A stretch of DNA of 29,901 nucleotides from JANQRV01 sp964533785 (GTDB lineage: Bacteria > Bacteroidota > Bacteroidia > Chitinophagales > Saprospiraceae). Below the pieces are notes generated by a model. That model worked only from the letters and a program-made list of their open reading frames with translations. It did not search any database and was not told where the DNA came from. A program made the translations under genes and the position numbers. This document shows, one piece after another, positions 1 through 7,472 of this stretch (within the stretch, counting starts at the first letter, position 1; each line of letters begins with the position of its first letter). Location: assembly GCA_964533785.1 (NCBI GenBank), contig CAZHNG010000027.1, positions 1-29,901 on the forward strand, in the 5' to 3' direction.

Positions 1-37
1 AAAATTTCCGTTGATTGTCAATTAGTTAGAATTTTTA

Positions 38-72
38 GTCTAACTTCTAGAGTCGAACGTCAAAAGTCTAAA
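38..72. repeat. Degenerate heptamer array, GTCTANN family
   Basis: Five consecutive 7-bp units begin at 38, 45, 52, 59 and 66. The best preserved are GTCTAAC (38) and GTCTAAA (66); the middle three have drifted. GTCTANN is the reverse complement of the NNTAGAC unit seen at 22595-22629 and 28794-28814. The array lies in the gap downstream of the M20 peptidase gene. The rest of the 1-170 gap is AT-rich, has one more TCTAGAC-type motif near 137-143, and shows no gene. Confidence 0.5.
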
Positions 73-170
73 ATATAATACAAATAAAATAAAGTAAATC
101 AAAACTTTAGATTCGGCGCTTAGAATAATACGCTTGTCTAGACGGTATACTATAAAATGAATCGTGCTAC

Positions 171-1703
171 TCACAGCCGTTCACTTAAAATCGCCGTAAA
201 AGTGCGAACTGCATCGATATAATTCCCCAACCGGATATTTTCATTCGGGCTATGTTGATTATTGTCCCGGTTTACCGTAGGTACAGTAACGGCAGGAATG
301 CCCAAAGAATTGACAAAGGGGCTGATCGGGATGGATCCACCTGAATTGCGGATCTTAATAGGTGTTTCTCCAAAGGCATTAGTCAAGGCACGATCCAACC
401 ATAAACCTACTTCTGAATCAAAAGGAGTACGGAAAGCCTGGTAGGATATTTGGGAACGGAAGAAAGCGATGCGGGAATATTGCATTCGTTCCTCTTCGGT
501 GGGTTCACGGCCCTCTACGATGTGGTATCCCTGATCAACAATATGTTGACGCACCAGACCGATGAGTCGCTCCGGATCACACTCCGGTACGAGACGAATA
601 TCGATCTCGGCAGTGGCAGTTGGAGGAATGATGGTTCTGACCTTGCCGCCAATCCAGCCGGCGGCCATTCCTCTGACGTTCAAGGACGGATACTGGATCG
701 CCTCCTGGTAATTGTTGCCCACTTTATCGATCTCGGCAATACCCAGGTTTTTTCTGATCATTGTTTCATCGTCGGGTACACTTTCCAGGATGGCTGTGGT
801 TTCACGATCTATTTCAATGCCCTCGTAAAAACCGGGGATGATCACCCTGCCATCGGCATCTTTCATGGAACCAATCAATTGTGCTAGCCGGATAGCCGGA
901 TTGGGGGCATAGTTGCCGTAATGGCCGCTGTGCTGTGCAACACGAGGACCATATACCGTGAGCGTTAAGGTTGCAATACCTCTGGCGCCAAAAGTGAGCG
1001 TGGGTTGATTAGAAATGTGGCGAGGGCCGTCGAAGATGATCAGCATATCCGCTTGCAGGTTCTCCTGATATTTTTCCACCGCTGCCGGTAATTGAGGAGA
1101 TCCCAGTTCTTCCTCAAAATCCATAATGATCTTGAGATTGTAGTTGGGAGCCGTTCCAATACTTTTTTGGGCATCTAATGCAGCTAAAAAAGCCGCGACG
1201 GGCCCCTTTGCATCAGAGGCAGATCGTGCAAATATGCGCCATTCCGGATCAAATTTTTTTTCGAGCATTTCTTTGGGGATGATCGTCCATTCTCCCTGTT
1301 CATTTTGTTTTTTCAGTACTGGTTCAAAAGGATCTTCTTGTTGCCACTTGGAAGGATCAACAGGTTGTCCGTCGAGTTGAAGATAAACCAATACGGTTTT
1401 TTGAGCACCCTCTACCTGGCGGGTTGCCAACAAAAGAGGAACGGTAGGCGTTTCCAGGCGTTTAGTGGTGAAGCCCCGCGCCTGAAAAGCACGTTCTGAC
1501 CAGATTATGTTGGTTTCAATATCCTTTGGATAATGTGCGTCATTTGGCATGGATAACAATTCAAAAAAGGTGGGGAGAGAATTTTGGCCGTATTTTTGTG
1601 CTAATGCTTCTAATCGGCTTTTGCTGATGGTGGATTGACCAAAACTAACAGTGGTAATAGCAATGAAAATTCCAATAGTGAAGGCTGTTTTGCATGCGTT
1701 CAT
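171..1703 (-). CDS. Exported M20 family metallopeptidase
   Basis: This 510-residue protein belongs to the M20/M28-like di-zinc aminoacyl peptidase (CNDP dipeptidase-like) family. The start at 1703 is preferred over an ATG 14 codons upstream because it places a clean signal peptide (MNACKTAF..., hydrophobic core, then SFGQ) at the N-terminus, so the enzyme should act in the periplasm. Family landmarks are visible: the metal-bridging Asp in ASDAKGP (about residue 164), the catalytic Glu pair in DFEEELGSP (197-198), a metal Asp in FDGPRH (225), the dimerisation-domain His in QHSGHYG (258) and a C-terminal metal His in NNQHSPNE (about 484). The first metal motif, normally HxD, reads QLD (109-111), so one expected zinc ligand is replaced by Gln. 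The substrate cannot be told from sequence. The gene stands alone between repeat-rich gaps. Confidence 0.88.
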   Translation of the reverse strand: MNACKTAFTIGIFIAITTVSFGQSTISKSRLEALAQKYGQNSLPTFFELLSMPNDAHYPKDIETNIIWSERAFQARGFTTKRLETPTVPLLLATRQVEGAQKTVLVYLQLDGQPVDPSKWQQEDPFEPVLKKQNEQGEWTIIPKEMLEKKFDPEWRIFARSASDAKGPVAAFLAALDAQKSIGTAPNYNLKIIMDFEEELGSPQLPAAVEKYQENLQADMLIIFDGPRHISNQPTLTFGARGIATLTLTVYGPRVAQHSGHYGNYAPNPAIRLAQLIGSMKDADGRVIIPGFYEGIEIDRETTAILESVPDDETMIRKNLGIAEIDKVGNNYQEAIQYPSLNVRGMAAGWIGGKVRTIIPPTATAEIDIRLVPECDPERLIGLVRQHIVDQGYHIVEGREPTEEERMQYSRIAFFRSQISYQAFRTPFDSEVGLWLDRALTNAFGETPIKIRNSGGSIPISPFVNSLGIPAVTVPTVNRDNNQHSPNENIRLGNYIDAVRTFTAILSERL

Positions 1704-1777
1704 AAGTTCAAAATTTGTTGTGCGGACAAGAATATTTCGGGTCAATCGTTAAGAGTATTTTAAAGGTCAGGCTCTTG

Positions 1778-1957
1778 GCTAGACTATAATTTATCTAGAC
1801 TTGTTCATTAGGCTTTTAACGCTGTAAAGCGCAACAGCAGCTCTATGATAATCAACAAATAACCTTAAGTAAAAAATATTACCTTAAAGTGCCTTGTTTG
1901 GTTGATTATCAAACACTTTAAATGTTATTCAAAAGTCTAGTTGTTTAGACAAGTCTA
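1778..1957. repeat. TAGAC-motif cluster with a long inverted repeat
   Basis: The 308-bp gap between the divergent M20 and MORN lipoprotein genes holds scattered copies of the TAGAC/GTCTA motif (GCTAGAC at 1778, TCTAGAC at 1794, GTCTA at 1935, TAGAC at 1946, GTCTA at 1953). It also contains a perfect 10-bp inverted repeat, GATAATCAAC at 1847-1856 and GTTGATTATC at 1901-1910, and a 5-bp hairpin GCTGT/ACAGC around 1821-1837. The 18-bp stretch 1844-1861 (TATGATAATCAACAAATA) recurs with one mismatch at 22645-22662, also next to TAGAC units. The arrangement looks like a dispersed intergenic repeat. Promoters for both flanking genes must also lie here but none is clear. Confidence 0.55.
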
Positions 1958-2011
1958 ATTAATTTCGCGTATTCACAATTATCTTATATCGACCATAAAA
2001 ATACATTAAAG

Positions 2012-2620
2012 ATGATTAGAAACACAATCATGATCGCCTTATCAGTGTTGGTACTAGCATGTAACACACCACAAGAATCTTCAGAAACAACATTCAGTGC
2101 AGATGGCTACCTTATCGAAGAAGTGCCAGGCACCAGCCTGCAGAAGGCAGTCAAAAGAGATGCCAACGGTAATTTGATCGAACAGGGCTATTTACTCAAT
2201 GGTGTTCAGACCGGGGCTTGGACTACTTTTCACGTGGAAAAAAATATCCCGCAACGGATTATCAATTATGTCAATGGTACGGCTTCCGGTATTTACCTGG
2301 AGCTCAACGAAAGAGGTCAGGTTGAATTAATGGCCAATTACGAAAATAACCAACTAGATGGACCATGGGGCAAATACAAATTTGGCCGTCCGGTTCAAAC
2401 AGCTTCTTATAAAGCCGGAAAGCTGGATGGGCTTTACCAGGAATACAACGACCGGGATGGAAAGATTAGAAAATCCATTACCTATAAAAATGGAGAATAC
2501 GATGGACCCTACAGGTTTTACAATGACAAGGGAGAGGTAACAGTAGAATATGTCTATGAAAATGGAGAGAAAGTTAGCGGTGGAATGCTTAATGAAGGAG
2601 TGGCTAACGACCCGAAATGA
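2012..2620 (+). CDS. MORN-repeat-variant lipoprotein
   Basis: This is a 202-residue predicted lipoprotein. The N-terminus MIRNTIMIALSVLVLAC has a hydrophobic segment ending in a lipobox (LVLAC, Cys17), so it should be anchored in a membrane after export. From about residue 50 the protein is a run of MORN_2-type repeats, recognisable by recurring NGxxxGxW/Y and YKNGxxDGPYxxYND patterns (for example KAGKLDGLYQEYND and KNGEYDGPYRFYND). Such proteins are sometimes annotated as YwqK-family antitoxins, but no toxin partner is present, so that label is not supported. The role is unknown, with envelope surface binding a reasonable guess. It is monocistronic, divergent from the M20 peptidase gene and convergent with glpD. 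A parS-like 16-mer (2226-2241) lies within its coding sequence. Confidence 0.85.
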   Translation: MIRNTIMIALSVLVLACNTPQESSETTFSADGYLIEEVPGTSLQKAVKRDANGNLIEQGYLLNGVQTGAWTTFHVEKNIPQRIINYVNGTASGIYLELNERGQVELMANYENNQLDGPWGKYKFGRPVQTASYKAGKLDGLYQEYNDRDGKIRKSITYKNGEYDGPYRFYNDKGEVTVEYVYENGEKVSGGMLNEGVANDPK

Positions 2621-2703
2621 AGTCGAGCAGAGCAGTGTGATCTTTGCGCTTAAGTGAGATGCCAAATTAAACCTGCCTGCCTATACTCCGAATTAGAAAA
2701 GTT

Positions 2704-2760
2704 GGACGCAGAGGAACGCAGAATTACGATGATTTTAAAAGAAAATTTTTAAAATTATCT
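2704..2760. repeat. Short direct repeat and AT-rich hairpin between convergent genes
   Basis: The gap between the convergent lipoprotein and glpD genes has two adjacent units, GGACGCAGA (2704-2712) and GGAACGCAGA (2713-2722). They are followed by a perfect but purely A/T inverted repeat, ATTTTAAAA (2732-2740) and TTTTAAAAT (2747-2755), with CTTTTT just downstream on the plus strand. The hairpin could serve as a weak terminator for the lipoprotein gene, though its stem has no G-C pairs. Confidence 0.35.
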
Positions 2761-2794
2761 TTTTGTAAACCCGCTTGAGGATGACTTACGTCGA

Positions 2795-4441
2795 TCACTT
2801 AAATACACTCACATCCTCAATTGCCTGGTGAATATTCTGACGTTCTGCTTCAACTTTTTCGTCGCTCCAATTGAAATAGCGTTGGAATTCTCTCAGAATG
2901 GGCTCGATCAAAAAGGGGATCGTTTCAATATCGAAATACAGCCTGCCTGTCCTTCGATTAAAGAAATCCATAGGAGTTTGCGTTAATTCGTGGTGAATGC
3001 AGAATTCTAATTCCGCTTTGGCCAATTTCAACCGGATGTCATCATCATCTTTTTCTGCGAGGTGATCCAAGATCAGGTCCGTTTGCCGGCCATAATTATG
3101 TACCAGGTATTGAGCTGCGTAAGGATCAAAACCATAGGCTTCTACTTTATTTTTGACTTTCTCGCAATAGCGTTGTACTGCGTCGCCGTTTTCAAAAGGA
3201 CCTCCAGATAGGATAATCTGGTGAGTACGGCATTTATTGAGTGTTCGGTTATGTCCGTCTTTCATTTTCTCGGCGATCAGATCCACTACTTTTTGTGCCA
3301 TTTTGCGGTAGCCGGTCAGCTTTCCTCCTGCAATGGAAATAAGCCCTGAATCGGATTGAAATATTTCATCTTTACGAGAAATTTCGGACGCTGATTTTCC
3401 CTCTTCAAAGATTAAAGGCCTTAGTCCCGCCCAGCTGGAAATAACGTCCTCCATTTGTAAATTTAAATCCGGGAAGGTGTGGTGGATACCGTCGATAATA
3501 TAGGCGACATCTTCTTTATCCGTTAGAATGCGGTCTTTATCTCCCGTATAATGGGTATCGGTGGTGCCTATATAGGTAATGCGGCCCCGTGGAATAGCAA
3601 AGATCATTCTACCGTCAGGTACATCGAAGTACACCGATTGTTGAACCGGGAAAAGGTGGTGAGGGACTACAATATGTACCCCTTTGGAAAGGAATAAATG
3701 CTTTCCTTCCAACGATCGGTTGATCTTGCGAAGATCGTCGACCCAGGGCCCGGCAGCGCTGACAACGTATTCTGCGGCAATTTCTAAAGATTCGCCATTG
3801 ATACGATCCGTTCCTTTGACTCCTTTGACAAGACCGTTTTCGTAGATAAATTCCTCGGCTTGTACGTAATTAATAGCCGTTGCTCCTTTTTGGACGGCCG
3901 TTTTAATGATTTCCATGGTCAACCGGGCATCATCCGTACGGTATTCGGCGTATAAGCCGCCTCCTTTTAAGGTATTGCCAGGCAGTAGTGGTTCTGCTTT
4001 TAATGTTTCCGCTTTATTTAACATTTTGCGCTGATCACTTCTTTTTACACCAGCTAATACATCATAAACCATAAGACCGACTGAAGTGAGTAACTTTCCG
4101 AAAGTACCCCCTTCGACGATGGGAATGAGCATTTTTTCCGATACTACCAGGTGGGGGGCCAGTTTATGTACTGTTGCCCTTTCACGTCCTACTTCTCTTA
4201 CCAGTCCTATTTCAAATTGCTTCAAGTATCTCAGACCGCCGTGGATCAGTTTCGTCGATTTGCTGCTGGTACCGGAAGCAAAGTCTTTCTTTTCAATTAA
4301 GGCACATTTTAAGCCCCGGGAGGCAGCATCGAGGGCTATACCACAACCGGTGATGCCTCCTCCGATGATTACGAGATCATATTTTTCCGAATTGAGTTGT
4401 TGTACAATTGCAGGTCGGTTGAGCGCAGAAAAGTTAGCCAT
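2795..4441 (-). CDS. glpD: Glycerol-3-phosphate dehydrogenase (FAD-dependent)
   Basis: This protein of about 548 residues is an FAD-dependent sn-glycerol-3-phosphate dehydrogenase, which oxidises glycerol-3-phosphate to dihydroxyacetone phosphate and passes electrons to the quinone pool at the inner membrane. The N-terminal dinucleotide-binding fold is clear (DLVIIGGGITGCGIALDAA), followed by the family signature FASGTSSKSTKLIHGGLRYL. Further on come IPRGRITYIGTTDTHY and SIAGGKLTGYRKMA, both typical of the GlpA/GlpD family, and a C-terminal DAO_C-type helical domain. The length matches the family. Two in-frame ATGs lie two codons apart (4447 and 4441); the second, giving MANFSAL, is chosen arbitrarily. 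No glpF or glpK is adjacent, so it appears as a lone gene after the sigma/DUF4097 module and a probable terminator. Confidence 0.94.
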   Translation of the reverse strand: MANFSALNRPAIVQQLNSEKYDLVIIGGGITGCGIALDAASRGLKCALIEKKDFASGTSSKSTKLIHGGLRYLKQFEIGLVREVGRERATVHKLAPHLVVSEKMLIPIVEGGTFGKLLTSVGLMVYDVLAGVKRSDQRKMLNKAETLKAEPLLPGNTLKGGGLYAEYRTDDARLTMEIIKTAVQKGATAINYVQAEEFIYENGLVKGVKGTDRINGESLEIAAEYVVSAAGPWVDDLRKINRSLEGKHLFLSKGVHIVVPHHLFPVQQSVYFDVPDGRMIFAIPRGRITYIGTTDTHYTGDKDRILTDKEDVAYIIDGIHHTFPDLNLQMEDVISSWAGLRPLIFEEGKSASEISRKDEIFQSDSGLISIAGGKLTGYRKMAQKVVDLIAEKMKDGHNRTLNKCRTHQIILSGGPFENGDAVQRYCEKVKNKVEAYGFDPYAAQYLVHNYGRQTDLILDHLAEKDDDDIRLKLAKAELEFCIHHELTQTPMDFFNRRTGRLYFDIETIPFLIEPILREFQRYFNWSDEKVEAERQNIHQAIEDVSVFK

Positions 4442-4486
4442 GAGCATTTTTTTGCGAATCTAATTGAATTGTGAGAATCTAAAAAG

Positions 4487-4521
4487 TTTTCCTATTAGTT
4501 GAAACTAGGATGGCAGGAAAA
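4487..4521 (-). terminator. Probable rho-independent terminator after the DUF4097 gene
   Basis: Read on the minus strand, TTTTCCT and AGGAAAA form a 7-bp outer stem, with CCTA/TAGG able to pair inside. The stem is followed by CTTTTT. It lies just downstream of the stop at 4540 and upstream of glpD, so it would separate the two transcripts. Confidence 0.45.
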
Positions 4522-4539
4522 GGTTTGAAAGTTTGAATT

Positions 4540-5466
4540 TTAAGGCTTAGTCACCTTTTTGGTGGGAGCGATTTTCAGATCGCTAAAATTTATACTGATA
4601 TTAAAAAGGCTAACGTATTCCAGCGGGTGGAATTCTAATTGCCGGGATTCTTGTGGTAATTCCCGGTTATTGGTGCTGATCATTTTGGCTTTGAAGCTGG
4701 AAGGTAAGTTGATTTCCGAGCCGGTAGCAGAGATATTGTAGGCTACTAATTGTGGATTGGGAGTAAATAAATTCACATCCGCCATTTCTGCTTCTAGTTT
4801 GAGAAGAGAAAGCAGAGGGCTTGCACTGACGTTGACACTCCCGTAATGCGCTCTGATCGTTAATTCGCCTTGAACATTGTAGAGATCTATGGCCGATCTG
4901 CGAGAATCAATAGTGGTGACGGCATCCAGGTTTTGACCGAATAACTCGCCAAATCTGGTGTTGACGTCAATTAAGCCTGAAACTTCGTCCAGATCGATTC
5001 GGGTAAAAGCACTTTTTATTTTTAATCGATTAGATAAATTACTGAGATTGACCACTCCGTATTGATTTTTGACGTATACGGGACAGGCAGGGGGGAGGGT
5101 GATGTGATACCTTACACTCAAAATGGAATTGGGACTGCCGTCTTTCTCTGAGATATAATTGCGCAGATAAATTTTGTTCTTTACCCTTGATGCTAAGTAA
5201 TTGATTTTTTCGACGTCGGCTTTAGCGGTATTTTCATCGACGTGTTTGGATTCGAATTCAATTTTGGTAATGATTTCATCTTTTTCCCAGGTGTTAATGA
5301 CTATTTCAGCATTTTGGCCTTCGATATTGATTTCATAACCAGGCTTGAAATGGAAGGACTTTTCAATAGTTTTAGTTACGACTCGCATGGTTACCTGTCC
5401 TTGAGCAAGAAAAAAACTGAAGCAGCTCATTATTGTAATATATCCAAATGCTTTCATCATCATCAT
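4540..5466 (-). CDS. Exported DUF4097-like beta-helical protein
   Basis: This 308-residue protein has an N-terminal signal peptide (MMMMKAFGYITIMSCFSFFLAQGQ, cleavage probably after GQG or AQG). The rest resembles DUF4097/putative auto-transporter adhesin-like proteins, with repeating short beta-strand segments such as GYEINIEGQNAEIVINTWEK, VKNQYGVVNLSNLSNRLKIKSAFTRIDL and VNTRFGELFGQNL, which suggest a beta-solenoid. It begins 4 bp after the stop of the anti-sigma-like gene, so it is almost certainly co-transcribed with the ECF sigma factor. In Bacteroidota this arrangement is common and the DUF4097 protein is thought to be part of an envelope-stress output or sensing module. The start lies in four consecutive ATG codons (5455-5466), so the exact initiation codon is ambiguous by up to three residues. 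Confidence 0.8.
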   Translation of the reverse strand: MMMMKAFGYITIMSCFSFFLAQGQVTMRVVTKTIEKSFHFKPGYEINIEGQNAEIVINTWEKDEIITKIEFESKHVDENTAKADVEKINYLASRVKNKIYLRNYISEKDGSPNSILSVRYHITLPPACPVYVKNQYGVVNLSNLSNRLKIKSAFTRIDLDEVSGLIDVNTRFGELFGQNLDAVTTIDSRRSAIDLYNVQGELTIRAHYGSVNVSASPLLSLLKLEAEMADVNLFTPNPQLVAYNISATGSEINLPSSFKAKMISTNNRELPQESRQLEFHPLEYVSLFNISINFSDLKIAPTKKVTKP

Positions 5467-5470
5467 AAGT

Positions 5471-6079
5471 TTAGTAAGAAGCGTTTACCACTAATTGCCT
5501 TATTAAGGCGGTTCTTTGGTTCTCAATGTCCTTGAGCCTGAGCATTAAATCCTTGCTTTGATTGTTATAATTGGTGCTTATGGATTGTAACGTTTCCTTA
5601 GCCATTTGCAATTCCATTAATTCTGACCTGGTATCCTGGTACGCAGTAGATTGGCGGAGCATTTCATTATCAGCAAATAATTGCAGTACTTCATCGATGG
5701 CGGCTTCATCTTCTTCCCAGTTAAAAGAAGGGGATGGCGCAAGTACTTTTTCCGAGTGATAAGTATACGTAGAATCAGACTTAATCTGCACTACCTGTAA
5801 AACCAACCAAGTGGAAACAGCGATGGCCAGGGTCGCAGCAATGGCATATTTCCAAATATTTATTGTTTGGGGGGAATTTTCCAGGTGTTTTTCTACGTTG
5901 ATCCACACCCGGGAAGCCGGCTCGTAGGTAGGAAGATCATTCAAACCACGAGCGATCATGGCATCATACTGCAACATGGTACGAATATTCTCCCAATTCT
6001 TTTTGTCAGGCAGGTATTTAGGCAGTTGTTTTAAACTTTCCTTTAGCACCCTATTGTTTTGTTCGTTATTGTAGCCCAT
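5471..6079 (-). CDS. Membrane protein, probable anti-sigma factor
   Basis: This 202-residue protein has a soluble N-terminal part (1-74), one transmembrane helix at about 76-97 (WKYAIAATLAIAVSTWLVLQ) and a C-terminal region rich in Leu, Glu and Gln from about 140 to 195 that looks like a coiled coil. Its start overlaps the end of the ECF sigma gene by 14 bp, which implies translational coupling. A cytoplasmic N-terminal domain, single membrane pass and immediate position after the sigma gene fit an anti-sigma factor. I see no zinc-binding HxxxCxxC motif, so it is not a classical ZAS protein, and the family was assigned from context more than from sequence. Confidence 0.75.
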   Translation of the reverse strand: MGYNNEQNNRVLKESLKQLPKYLPDKKNWENIRTMLQYDAMIARGLNDLPTYEPASRVWINVEKHLENSPQTINIWKYAIAATLAIAVSTWLVLQVVQIKSDSTYTYHSEKVLAPSPSFNWEEDEAAIDEVLQLFADNEMLRQSTAYQDTRSELMELQMAKETLQSISTNYNNQSKDLMLRLKDIENQRTALIRQLVVNASY

Positions 6080-6593
6080 AATCTAATAGCTTGTTTATGG
6101 TCTCCCGCAATTTCTTTTTGGCATAAAATAATTGTGATTTGGAAGTCCCGACGGTAATGCCAAGTAAATCAGCAACTTCCTTATGCTGGTAACCTTCAAT
6201 TTCAATTAGTACGAAAATTGTCCGGTATCCATCCGGCAGAGATTGAATGGCCTTTTCTAAATGTTCGACATCGATGTGGTGCCCCCAGTCAACCCAGTCG
6301 TTGGGGTTGATATTTTCTAAAGGTTCAGTTGGATGGATCTTTCTCAACTTACTGAGGGCAGTACGTACAACGATGGTCTTAATCCAGGCTCCTAAGGTAG
6401 AACTGCGTCGAAAAGTATGTAGATTCTGAAATACCTTAATAAATGCGTCTTGCAATACGTCGTTCGCTTCGTCGTAATCATTAATGATCCTGTAGGCTGT
6501 CGTAAACATCGCCCGACAGTACTTTTCGTACAAGGCCTTCTGTGCGAGACGTTTGCCGGCTAAACAATCATCTATTAATTGGTTTTCTGTCAT
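6066..6593 (-). CDS. ECF RNA polymerase sigma factor
   Basis: This sigma-70 family protein is about 175 residues if started at MTENQLIDDC (6593); an ATG six codons upstream (6611) is possible. Region 2 is clear: ALYEKYCRAMFTTAYRII then DYDEANDVLQDAFIKVFQNL, with the conserved DxxDxxQ-type core-binding helix. Region 4 ends in a helix-turn-helix, HKEVADLLGITVGTSKSQLF, followed by AKKKLRE. Length and architecture match extracytoplasmic-function sigma factors. It heads a three-gene unit with the membrane anti-sigma-like protein and the DUF4097 protein, so it probably responds to an envelope signal and may control its own operon. No clear promoter sequence could be picked out upstream. Confidence 0.93.
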   Translation of the reverse strand: MTENQLIDDCLAGKRLAQKALYEKYCRAMFTTAYRIINDYDEANDVLQDAFIKVFQNLHTFRRSSTLGAWIKTIVVRTALSKLRKIHPTEPLENINPNDWVDWGHHIDVEHLEKAIQSLPDGYRTIFVLIEIEGYQHKEVADLLGITVGTSKSQLFYAKKKLRETINKLLDYGLQ

Positions 6594-6695
6594 TTCAATA
6601 ACAAAGGCCATAGATCTACATTTCGAATAAATAGATCAAATAGTTGGCAGTATGGTTGTATGTAAGGTACAAATTTTTAAATACCGCAAATAATA

Positions 6696-7346
6696 TTATT
6701 CGGAGGTATCGCCAAACATATAGGCTACCGAAAATAATAACCTGGCCGGTTCATCATTAAAATTATAATTGCGTCCATTGAACCGCAGGTGATCGCCATA
6801 GTTGGTGAAATTTCCCTGGTAGCGAAAATCAAGAGCAATTTTCCAAATATCCAAACCAATGCCACCTTGCCAACCTAAGGTAAGATCTTTAAAGTCTTCA
6901 CGATAACCCTCAACATCTAATAAACCTGAGGTATTACTTAAAAAAACATGGGCTTCCGGGCCGGCCATTAACCTAAGGGGCCCCACCTTTACACCAAACA
7001 ATACCGGGACATCCAGGTATTGGAATTTTTCTTCCGTAACACGGTTGAATAAGCCTGCGGAGTCAACGTCGGTAAGTTGAAAATCAGCGGAATTAGAATT
7101 ATACAGCACTTCGGGTTGTATGAGGAAATTTCCAATTCTAATTTGCACCAATAAACCTCCATAAATACCGAGGTTCGCATCTTTCAAAGCCAGGGTGAAC
7201 TGCTCCCGTCCGTCCGCATTTAAAATGTTTAAATCATCGGCGTTCAGGTCAGTGGTTCCTATTCCGGCTTTAAATCCCAGTTTTACCTGAGCAAATGAAA
7301 GGGAAGTCATTAGTACGCAAACGAATAAAAAAAGAATCCTTCTCAT
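6696..7346 (-). CDS. Outer-membrane beta-barrel (PorT-like) protein
   Basis: This is a 216-residue protein with a signal peptide (MRRILFLFVCVLMTSLSFAQ). The mature part starts VKLGFKAGIGTTDLN and alternates short amphipathic strands with turns (GIYGGLLVQIRIGNFLIQPEVLYN, FQYLDVPVLFGVKVGPLRLMAGPEA, LTLGWQGGIGLDIWKIALDFRYQG). It ends in LLFSVAYMFG, a typical strand for an outer-membrane barrel of the OMP_b-brl_2/PorT type. It probably forms an eight-stranded barrel. Its function is not known. It is transcribed in the same direction as the sigma module about 100 bp upstream of it, but nothing shows they share a transcript. Confidence 0.85.
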   Translation of the reverse strand: MRRILFLFVCVLMTSLSFAQVKLGFKAGIGTTDLNADDLNILNADGREQFTLALKDANLGIYGGLLVQIRIGNFLIQPEVLYNSNSADFQLTDVDSAGLFNRVTEEKFQYLDVPVLFGVKVGPLRLMAGPEAHVFLSNTSGLLDVEGYREDFKDLTLGWQGGIGLDIWKIALDFRYQGNFTNYGDHLRFNGRNYNFNDEPARLLFSVAYMFGDTSE

Positions 7347-7424
7347 AATATGAATTTTTGGGCTAAAACGATAGGGTATGCAAAAAAGGTATGCTGGCAG
7401 GGAATTATTAACAGAAGATTATGT

Positions 7425-7459
7425 GCCAACAAACCTAAAGGGCTGCAAGGCTTGTTGGC
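7425..7459. other. Hairpin after the periplasmic-binding lipoprotein gene
   Basis: An 8-bp inverted repeat, GCCAACAA (7425-7432) and TTGTTGGC (7452-7459), has a further inner CCT/AGG pairing after a one-base mismatch. It lies between the lipoprotein stop at 7473 and the downstream beta-barrel gene. There is no T-tract on either side, so it may be a transcript 3'-end or processing hairpin rather than a simple intrinsic terminator. Confidence 0.4.
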
Positions 7460-7472
7460 TCGATACTATTCA

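Noticed and set aside
450..887. Plus-strand 145-codon frame within the M20 peptidase gene
   Set aside because: It is antisense to conserved peptidase motifs and has no protein-like features of its own.
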